A stretch of 64,000 bases of DNA. Source: Berberis thunbergii. Lineage: Eukaryota; Streptophyta; Magnoliopsida; Ranunculales; Berberidaceae. The notes below the pieces were generated by a model. That model had not been told where the DNA came from. It ran no database searches and saw nothing but the letters and a program-made list of their open reading frames with translations. Position numbers and translations under genes: made by a program. The stretch spans positions 310,001-374,000 of the forward strand of contig QNQO01000448.1 in assembly GCA_003290165.1 (NCBI GenBank). Reading direction: 5' to 3'. This document shows, piece by piece, positions 54,040 to 62,767 of this stretch (position 1 is its first letter; the number at the start of each line of letters is the position of its first letter).

Positions 54040-56745
54040 TCCCATATAAATCCTTCTTTTTGCAGAGTTTAGTTCATTTACTCCTTTCATCCAAGAGACT
54101 TTGTTTTGTCGTTTCGTTTTCTGCGCTTTTGGCTTCGTTAAACTTTTCTAATTGAAAGTTTGTACATTCTTCCATGGCGGGCCAGAATCTTTCTATGAAT
54201 TTTTCGCTAAAGACCGTAAGTTTTTTTTAGGAGAGGTCGATCTCCGAGTCGAATCTGGAAGGCCTTCATGAGAAGTATGGGATCCCTGATGATCGGGTGC
54301 TCTTCACATGGGCGCTGGTCAGACGCCATTTTCTTCCCTGGAAGGATTTATTTACTTACTCCGAGGTATACTTTAATCGGGCATTCGTTTCCCTGTTATT
54401 GAGGAAATTTTGAGCTTCTTGGCATACCTCGACATTCCGCTCGCCCAGTTTGTGCCAAATAGGTATAGGACAGTGATCGCCATTCTGATTAGGGTGAAGG
54501 ATGTCAGTGTCCAAGTGTCTCCGAAGGCAATCAAATTTCTTACATCTCCTCGGATAAACGAGCACATTGTGTGCGTGTTGAAGTCGTCGACTTGTTTTTT
54601 CAAGTTGCCTGACGATTACAAGTTTTGGCAGAAGTATTGCTTCATGGCTCCAACGGACTTGAAGTATTTCGAGCATGATGGTTGTCTGATCGAGCGGGAG
54701 TTGAGGCAGCTGAGTGAGTTTAATTTCGTTCTCAATCCCATTTGTATTGATTGCATACTGAATTGTTGTATGTGCTTTCTGCACGGAAATTTCCAACAAC
54801 GCCCCTTTGTTCTGAGGATGAAGAGATCATGGATAAGTTTCGTGACATGCTTCATATGCGGGTAGAAGATGTCGTTCAACTCTATAATATTAAGCGCAGC
54901 GGACTGTAGGCTTACTGGCATGAGGCCTCCACTTTTATTAGAGTCCCATAACCAAAATCTGAGGAGAGCCTTCTTCGAAGAATAGGAAGTTCCCGAAGGT
55001 TAAGATCCCAAGCTCGTCAAGGAGGGCGGAGTTGAATGAGCCACTTTCTTCTTTTGTGCGTTCCAAGAAGCCTCGTACCATGCCTAAGCTTACTCTTGAG
55101 CGTTCTGCCCCTTCAAGGGGGACATAAAGTTGTCGGCAAGATCTTAGTTCAGCCGCTAGATCAAAAGTTGTTGTGCCCGAGGGGCGATGCTCGGTTGAAG
55201 GCTCCCATTTTCATTCCAGACTTAGACAGGGTGTATCTGCAAATGGTAGGGGGTTGAAGATGCAACGTAGCTGAGTTCTAACTAGGCAAAATTTATGAAC
55301 AAGCTTTATACAATGTGGGACAGACTCGTCCTTTTTATTTGGAGGAATTTTAGTATAATTTTTCCTTGGATCCCTAATCTTCTTAGCCTGGTAAAGAGTC
55401 GCATTACCGTTGTCCTTATGGTGAAACGTCCCCTCCACCTCCTCCATATTGTCCTCTGTCCCAGTTTTCAACCCAAGAACGAGGTGACGACGGGTCCGCG
55501 AGATAACCCATTCCCTCTTCCCCGTCAACTTCTATTGAATCGGCTCGTGAGAGAGTCGATCACTGTGAGTAGCGGGAAAGTGGTAAAGGAGGGCTTTGAT
55601 GCGGTGAAGACAGTGAAGGGTAGAGCTGGCCTGATTTCGGTCCCAATGCACCTCCACTCGGATGCGTGGATCAGTCTATTCAACCCGGATGTGGTAAATA
55701 TGAGAAACGAAGCCTGACATCAGGAGGTTGACATTTCTTACGCCTCTAAGAGACATATCAGTAAATGGAATGACTGGGTGGCGAATTATGCTTCGAAACC
55801 AGAAAACGACACGCTAGGAGAGCATATGGAAAATGGGTGGAAACATCTCATGCTGGGATGTCTTATATGAACCAAGTTGTCGTCGCGGGGTCGGAAGTTG
55901 AGGTTGCTCGTGAGAGAGTGTATACCATGGATCAAGTCTTTGCGAATTTGTAGAAGTCGTACTCTGATGCTCTTCACGAAATCAAATCATTGAAAAAACA
56001 ACTTGACGGTCAGAGGCCTGCTCAATAGGATGTTGACTTGGAGGCCAAACGACAAGATTGGAGGCTCGGAGGGTTTACTTGGAAACGCTTGAGTCCAATT
56101 TGGTAGAGGTTGTGTCTATGAGGGACATGTCTGAGGAAAAAATGAACCATGTTCATCGTGACTTACGAATTGCTCAGAAGACTGCAACCAAGACGCAGAC
56201 TGAGCTTCAGGCTCTGAGTGCAGAGAAAGACAAGAGGGAGGCCGAGTGGACTATCGATGTTAGCAGCTGGAGGCTGATGTTTATTTCAGTGCCAAGAATA
56301 TGAGGAAAACAGAAGAGCAACTTCTTTTGGTGCAAAATGAACTTAGTGTAGTCAAGGATGACCTGAGCATTGAGCAATCCAAAGCTGATGCCTTGTCGGG
56401 CAAACTGGAGCGAGATCTCGCAGAGTCAAGAATAAACAAGGAGAAGCTCCTCAAGACCCATGACTCGTTCGAGTTTAGAAGAGTTGTGCAAGGAAGACTG
56501 GAGCTATTGCAACTGATGAAAGAAGAGCATGTTGATTGGAACCTCTTCTATTAGAGAGAGGTATCCTTTGCGGAGTTTGGAAAAGCCTCCGATCAAAGAA
56601 AAAGAGGGTGAACAAGATCAGGTTGTCCAAGCGACAACGTGTGCACCCCTGCTTCTTCTCCTGCCAAGTCAAGCTCTAATGTATCTGAACGTCTTCCTGA
56701 TGAGGAGTAAACACTGTATTTCTCGGATTATTAATGAAAGATAAT
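54040..56745 (+). pseudogene. antisense gene of Tat-B (type 1, 'putative gypsy type transposon' family)
   Basis: This gene reads against gag-pol. A TATA box CATATAAA (54043-54050) lies 125 bp before the ATG at 54174 (MAGQNLSMNFSLKTVS...). The N-terminal domain reads IRFPVIEEILSFLAYLDIPL and AQFVPNRYRTVIAILIRVKD, close to the Tat-A copy (LRFPVSDDVW, IPLAQMV). A long middle part follows, then a charged coiled-coil section (about 56058-56520: EEKMNHVHRDLRIAQKTATK, EEQLLLVQNELSVVKDDLSI). The end is LPDEE and a stop at about 56708, followed by TATTAATGAAAG as in Tat-A. Stops at about 54227 and elsewhere make this copy dead. Its role is unknown. Confidence 0.7.
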
Positions 56746-57059
56746 ATGTTAAGTAGCACTTTGCGCTTGTGTATTCTTTGGCTTTTCCCGCTGGCTTTTT
56801 TAGTTTTGTCTTATCGTGGTGTTTGCTTAAACAAGAGATTATGTTGAGTTAGGAAACCTTAGAGTTGATCTGCTGATGAGAGCTCTGGCCGCTTATATTC
56901 CGATAGTTCAAGGAATTCTTGTCTCTTTAGATATTGAGAAGTTGTCTCGGCCAAGTCCTTTAAGTTGGCTAAGCTCTGTGCGAGGGAATAATCTTGGTTT
57001 GCCATAGATAATTCGGACTCATCGTGTTTTTGATTCCTTGAGCTGTTGTATTCCGCCCA

Positions 57060-58385
57060 GGTCAGACCAAACTATAGATTGGACCAACAGTTGTCGTTGC
57101 TAGTCTAAGCGGACTAGCCAGACTGTGGTCAAGTGTGTGCTTCACTGTGAGTGGTCGGACAATGATTCAAGTGAGTTGTCAGAGTTAAGTGTTTTGAGCT
57201 CAGGCTAGTTTTTCAAACCCTCTTTGTCCGCTTTTGGCGAACTAGGTTTCAGGTCGGACCAAAAGTTATCGTCATCAATCGAAATTGACTAAACTTAGGT
57301 CAGGTTCGACGACCATTGTTTGTGGTTGGACAATGATCCCTGGCAAGCCATCGTGATCAGGCACTGAGAGCGCTGACTAGACTCCCATAGTCTAAGCCAT
57401 CTTCATCCGTGCTTGGCATACTACTGTCTTAGAGCGGACTAGAAGTTTTCGTCATTAGTCAAAACTGACTAAACATTGGTTGGGTTCGGCGATCATTTTC
57501 TATAGTTGGACAATGATCCCTGGTAAGCCATACTGATCAGGAGTTAAAAGCACTGACTAGACTCCCACTTTCTAGGCCACTGTCATCCGTGCTTGGCGGA
57601 CTAGGCATTAGAGCGGACCAAAGGCTATTTTCATCAGTCGAATTTTAATAAGCTTTGGTCAGATTCGATTGTCATTGTCTATGGTAAGACAATGATTCTT
57701 GGCAAGCCATCGGGATCAGGCTCAATGAGTTTTGACTAGACTCTCACTTTTTAAGCCAACATTTTTTGCGCTGGGCGGACTAGGTGTTGGAGCGGGCCGG
57801 AAGCTATTGTCATCAATTGGAATTGACTAACCATTGGTCATGTTTGACCATCATTGTCTAAGGTAGGACAATGATCCCTGGCAAACCATCTTGATTAAGC
57901 TCGATGAGTTTTGACTCGACTCCTACTTTCTAAGCCATCATCATCCGCGCTCGATGGACTAGGCGTTAGACCAAACCAGAAGCTATCGTCATCAGCCGAA
58001 ACTGACGAAGTTTTGGTCAGGTTCGACCATCATTGTCTTTGGTAGGACAATAATCCCTGGCAAGCCATCGTGATCAGGCTCGATGAGTTCTAACTAGACT
58101 CTCACTTTCTAAGCCATCGTCATCCGCGCTTGACGGACTAGGAGTTAGAGCAGACCAAAAGTTATCGTCATCAGTCAGAACTGACTAAACTTTGGTTGGG
58201 TTTACCAATTATTGTCAATGGTTGGACAATGATCTTTGGCAATCCAGCTTGATCAGGCATTGTGAGCGCTGACTAGGCTCCCACTTTCTTAGCTAATGTC
58301 ATCTGTTCTTGGCGGACTAGGCGTTAGAGCGGACCAAAAGTTATCGTCATTAGTCAGAACTGATTAAACTTTGGTCAGGTTAGGC
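57060..58385 (-). repeat. about 180-bp tandem array of Tat-B, about 7 units
   Basis: GACTAGGCGTTAGAGCGGAC or variants recur at about 57240, 57419, 57600, 57778, 57956, 58137 and 58316. Units include TTATCGTCATCAGTC, TTTGGTCAGGTTCGACCATC, ATTGTCTATGGTAGGACAAT and CTGACTAGACTCCCACTTTC. They are homologous in order and orientation to the Tat-A array. Most units hold the inverted repeat TCATTGTC...GACAATGA. Confidence 0.92.
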
Positions 58386-58765
58386 CAACGTTTGGCCTTG
58401 GGCATGTAAGTTTGACTTAGGTGTCCCGACTTAATTAATTTGCCTAATAGTGTCTGATTCTGGAGTCGGATGGCCATAGATTGACCGGACTGAATTTCAA
58501 GCAAATTTGATGAACAACAATGGAATTTTAATAGAGCGGATACCTTGAATTTATTGATAATATCACTATAGGTGTGTTCTTCATTCCTTGGGTGCTTAAG
58601 GCCTTCAAAGTTTGTGTGTTTTGCATGTAGTATGCCATTCTCCATCTTTTGGGCTGGATCTGACTGGACACTCGCTTGGGCCCACTAGTTGGTTGGGCCT
58701 TGTTTGGTGAGATCATCGTGCCACGTGTATGATGTAGATTGCGAGACAATTTAGTATCGGTTACT
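58386..58765 (-). repeat. LTR end of a Tat-C-family element inside Tat-B
   Basis: GAGATCATCGTGCCACGTGT (58709-58728) and the stretch up to TATCGG, followed by the polypurine complement TTACTCCCCCTAG (58761-58773), match the start region of Tat LTRs; GCCACGTGTATGAT pairs with the reverse complement of the solo LTR at 23843-23856. The other end of this LTR is not clear. Confidence 0.5.
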
Positions 58766-58915
58766 CCCCCTAGTTAATGGAGTTGCGTGCAGTGCCATTA
58801 ATTCAATGAATGTTGACTCCTGCAGTTACAATTGAAATTGTCGCCTTTTTATTTCCCATACGGCATTTAATGCTGACGTAAATGTTGGGTGAGTCCATTT
58901 CATGAACCGTTGCAC

Positions 58916-59909
58916 CTATATATAGGTTGTTCTTCACCATTTCAAGCATTTCCATGAACGTTGTAGAACATCTTCAAATGCGTCTTTCCAAAAAATATGC
59001 TTTAGGTTCTCCGATGGCTAAAGGAAAATCTTTATTGTTGGAGTCTTTGAATGTTCTGACATTTGCAGCGATGAGTCTCGGCAAGACCTGCTATTGTGTG
59101 ATGCCACCCGATTTGGGTGAGCATCCAATTGATTCAATGGAATTTTGTAATTTCTTCTCACATTGCGTATAAGAAGTACAGACTCCTCCCAAGGGTAAAG
59201 TTTATCTTCCATTTTTCAGTGCTCCCAAGGAGTCTTTCTTCATCCAGTCTGAGAAATAACACCCGCCACAAACTTTATGTGGTTGTTCCTATTGGTACTT
59301 CCTAGGCCTTACGTGTGACGCCTCAGGTGGAAGGCAAATTGGCGTAGTGAAGCTCCGAGGGATGTGGCGTGTGGTCCTGGGGTGTTAAATTTGCATCACC
59401 CCAGGCATCCCTTTGTGAGTGATCACCTCCGCAGTCCACCTTGGCTACCTCTGCTTCCATTTTCAAATTATCCTTGCGAGGCAGATTGGCAGAACAAAGA
59501 ATCAAGCATGTACCTGCAGTCTGTTTCGGGTACTTTTGCTTTCACTTCCAAATCCTTTTCTGCATGAAAATTGGCGCAACAAAGTCTTAACGTCCATTTC
59601 AGTCGGTCAAACTTTTGTAGTGTGTAAACTTTTGTACTAGTCAGTCGGTAGTGTGTATGAGACACTAAAGTTTAAAACAAGTATCTCATGCATGAAAATT
59701 AGATACTTGTAGTGTGTAAACTTTACGCCAAGTATCTCATGCATGAAAACAAGTATCTAATTTTCATGCATGAGATACTTGTAGTGTGTATGAGATACTT
59801 TTAGTGCATGAGACACTAAAGTTTGACCGCCTTAGATACTTGTAGTGTGCAAAGTTTTGTACTAGTCAGTCTGTCAAACTTTAAAACAACTTTATTAGTA
59901 ATCAATAAA
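58916..59909 (+). pseudogene. type 2 antisense unit inside Tat-B (relative of the Tat-C unit)
   Basis: It has a TATA box CTATATATAG (58916-58925), an ATG at 58954 (MNVVEHLQMRLSKKYALGSP), a body with LLESLNVLTFAAMSLGKTCY and CVMPPDLGEHPIDSMEFCNF, a frameshift after about 59170, a continued KGKVYLPFFSAPKESFFIQS frame, and an AATAAA signal at 59904-59909. The peptides and the 3' UTR (TTTTGTACT...CAGT...AACAACTTT...ATCAATAAA) match the antisense unit at 6020-6560. The protein has no domain that I recognise. Confidence 0.6.
59630..59880. repeat. short direct and inverted repeats in the type 2 antisense 3' UTR
   Basis: GATACTTGTAGTGTGT, GTATCTCATGCATGAAAA and GAGACACTAAAGTTT recur in both orientations. 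TGTACTAGTCAGTC occurs at both ends (59631 and 59861). The centre TAATTTTCATGCATGAGATA and its inverted copies can form a stem. Confidence 0.7.
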
Positions 59910-59959
59910 ATCTTATTTCTACAATTCACGTTTTATTCCTTGAATGAATCTGTATCATA

Positions 59960-60600
59960 TTGGTTTGTGTGAACAATTCTTCTAGACTGAAAAAAAAATT
60001 GACACAATAAAATAGTTAGACTCTGAGAGGGGATTGAGCTAATCTGGCCCTGAATGAGATGCGCATGGTCTTGGCTCAGACTGTGTAGCTCCTTTGGCGA
60101 AGTGTCACATTTTGCCAATGATAGTGAAGTCACTAAAAAGTGAACTTTGTGTGAGCGAGGCGTTCCTTGCTGATTGTAAGCTTTTGGGGTAGGCGCCCAT
60201 TTGTTGAAGTGTTGCTTCGTAGCTTTGTATTAAATTGGAGTGGCAGACATATGATATTTGGATTCGGACTCGTCGTATAGTTGAGTCTTAGTTGTCGGAG
60301 CTTTGTCTTTTCTCGTATTAGCTTGGTTGTGTTCAGAGGTGGCTTTCATGCTCTGATTCATGTGAGGGTGTGGAGGGTTATTTTTTGGTGAAGCTTCATC
60401 CTGGCACGTACAATTGGCATTAACTTTCCATTTCCTGCCTTTTTCATCTACTGAGGTGGCACTGGGCACCAGCCTGGCTAGCAGACATTGGGTCTTCCTC
60501 TCGAACTTACTAGAGTCTTTTCTTTTGTGAGGGGTGATTCTTCCCTCTTATTTTGGCCTAGTGTTTGATATGTTTTTCCCGTGGGCCCACACTGTAATTG
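59960..60600. other. unassigned part of Tat-B
   Basis: No retroelement domain is readable here. A 79-residue minus-strand frame at 60230-60469 has no recognised motif. Homology to the Tat-A protease/RT region resumes at about 60660. Confidence 0.45.
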
Positions 60601-60659
60601 CTAACAATCCAGTTGTTTCAGCACTGCGTAGTGGTAGTCTCTCACTGAAGGTTGGTCTC

Positions 60660-61308
60660 TTCGAATGGTTTCTTCCGCCTGATTGGCAATATACTTGATG
60701 CATTGATGAATAATGAAAACCACCATCTCCATCTGATGGAGCTAGAGCCTCCCCAAGATGATGTTGTAGGTGGAAGGGGCATCAACCACCATGAACTCGT
60801 GGAAAAGGACTTTCTGCAGTTGTGGCTCTCCCATCATTACAGTTAATCTGATATTCCCGATAGGGAAGCACTCCTCTCCGCTAAACCAGATCATTGGGTG
60901 ACTGGCGGGTGTCAAGTTCTCCTCTTTGAGCTGCATGTCGTGGAATGCATTGGGGAACAAGACATTTAGGGAACTTTCTTTGTTTACCAATGCTCTTTTC
61001 ACTTCCCACTTCGCTATGAGAACCAAGATGACCAGGGCGTCATTGTAAGGAGAATGGACGCCTTGGAGGTTTTGTCTGTGAATGTCATAGGTGGGATGTG
61101 TCTGCATCTCGAAGAATGTCTTTTTTTGGGTCCTGTTTAACTGCTCACTTTCCGAGTCAACCCATGGACATATATGATGCCAGAAGCTTCTTTCTTTATC
61201 TCTTTGATGGCATCTTCCCTTTCCTTTGTTCGGTCTTGCCTTTAGAGGGAGGCTGTGGAACCAATTCAACGCTGACTTCTTCAGGTTGGTGGGGAATGAC
61301 CGGCACAT
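60660..61308 (-). pseudogene. gag end and protease of Tat-B
   Basis: One frame of 188 residues includes SLPLKARPNKGKGRCHQ, HSPYNDALVILVLIAKWEVK, RALVNKESSLNVLFPNAF and IRLTVMMGEPQLQKVLFHEF plus VDAPSTYNIILGRL. NKESSLNVLF stands at the protease active site, so aspartate and glycine are lost as in Tat-A. RT would begin beyond 60660 but is not found. Confidence 0.75.
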
Positions 61309-61329
61309 TACTGCTTTAGATCATTTTTT

Positions 61330-61760
61330 GAGCGCCATTACATGCTAGTAATGGCACAAGTAGTCGCACGGGTCTGTTGTACTATCATAAAACTCCAGGC
61401 GGGCTGAACTTCTTCGGCATCGGTTCGTTCATGATGTAATCCAAGAACGGAGGGAGAGTGAAGTTGTACAACACGTCTGGATTGGTGGCCCCAAGCCCGA
61501 GGGGGTTCTGCGAGGCAATTTGTCGGGACGCCAAGTCTTTGTTGGCGCTCCTCCGCCCTTGGTCCACTGACAGCCAACAGGGGCAAAGTGGCTCTCCTAA
61601 ACGTGTTCTCTGGTGTCTTTTTGGGATATGGCTCTTTGTGGCTCCCTGTCTCCTTCGGCAAGTTGAGGGTTCCGCTGAGTGAGAATCTCTATCGCTCATG
61701 CAAATTGCTGCACTTGGGTTGATAATAGATCCATCCTAGGGTTCGTCATGGTTGCTACTG
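61330..61760 (-). pseudogene. gag N-terminal part of Tat-B
   Basis: The frame at 61385-61699 reads NPLGLGATNPDVLYNFTLPP then FLDYIMNEPMPKKFSPPG, the region before the conserved helical core of Tat Gag. It is joined in another frame to the part below 61330. An ATG near 61699 may be internal. Confidence 0.6.
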
Positions 61761-61935
61761 GCGCGGGGGTCTGAGGTTGTTCTCCCCGTGGAGCCCAGTG
61801 CTGCCAGAGCTGGCGGCGCTCCGCTTGTTCGAGGGCTCATCGATGTCTCCATTATTGCAGGATCTTGTGGTCAACCTATTTCTAGACTGTAAGGAAGGTT
61901 GATATCATTGTTTTCTTAGGAACTTTGTCATTCCC

Positions 61936-61952
61936 CATGGATGGCGCTAAAC
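61936..61952 (-). promoter_or_regulatory. primer region of Tat-B
   Basis: GTTTAGCGCCATCCATG on the minus strand directly follows the 5' LTR and matches the Tat-A primer region GTTTGGCGCCATCCGTG. Confidence 0.65.
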
Positions 61953-62624
61953 TGATGTTGTCGAATCCTGTTTTCCTTGACCTTGACTTGCACATGGAAC
62001 ACACATGAGCCAAAGGCCACTATTGTGGCGGTCGATGACACTCCGATGCTTAAGTAAGACAAGGCTTGAGAAATGCATAATGTTGTAAATTGGGTTCTGT
62101 AGCATGCCTTTTTTTCATCAACCTTGCGTCCTATTTATCATGCGAGAGTCCTTGTTCGGCTAGGTCTTCTGTGGCGCAGTTTAGGGAAAGATATCTTGTT
62201 GAAGATTATTTCATCGCTAGGAGTCGTCCATGTATGAGAGTTTCCCTACACGACTTGTGCTCATAGATTTGCGAAAGATTCTTCCCTTTAGAGTGTTGTC
62301 CATGCAGGGGAGTTTCCAAGCACGACTTATACTCCGGTATTTGTTTCCTAGTCGGAAACAATATATTGTTGGCATGCCCGCCTTAGGTCAATCCCACAGA
62401 TACTTGCCTTATTAGGTCTTAAGGATATTGGGCTTGACCATGTGATGCATGAGGTTATTAGGGCGTTGTAGTTTGGGTCCAACCTCCTGGATTCAGCTCA
62501 AGTTGGCTTCATGTCATCTGGGTTTTGCCAGATTGGGTGGGCAATCAGGCCCGCTTTGCTCTGTTGACGAGATCATCATGACACATGTATGACTCGGATT
62601 AATGGACGGTTTGGTGTATCATCA
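61953..62624 (-). repeat. 5' LTR of Tat-B
   Basis: A 672-bp LTR starting TGATGTTGTCGAATCCTG and ending GGTGTATCATCA. It matches the left LTR except for the SINE and scattered substitutions. It contains GATCATCATGACACATGTAT at about 62569-62588. Confidence 0.93.
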
Positions 62625-62767
62625 TTTACAAACATATCATCATAGGAAATGGATATCAACCCTCAACACATTTCCCAATTATCAATCCTAGCTATCTTTT
62701 ATCTACAATCCTTAGTTGGTCCCAATCAACAATGAACAGTAAAACACCACTCTGAATTGTATTATGC

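Larger units (their letters stand above)
53085..62624 (-). mobile_element. Tat-B: Tat-lineage LTR element lacking RT, RNase H and integrase, 9.5 kb
   Basis: LTRs are 53085-53891 and 61953-62624, starting TGATG and ending CATCA, with a perfect TTTAC duplication (53080-53084 and 62625-62629). The interior holds gag and protease at the right end, a large plus-strand antisense gene at the left, and a 180-bp tandem array. In the place of RT to integrase lies a fragment of another Tat element (about 58385-60600). It therefore could only have moved with help from related elements. Confidence 0.9.
52579..62767 (-). mobile_element. Helitron-like element H5, split by Tat-B
   Basis: The 3' end is at 52579 (TTAACATATTACCCATG), directly joined to the 5' end of H4. 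The body runs to 53084 and resumes after Tat-B at 62625-62767 (TTTACAAACATATCATC... to GAATTGTATTATGC). Other copies read TTTATATTTACAAAC straight through this point. Only non-coding Helitron sequence is present. Confidence 0.75.
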
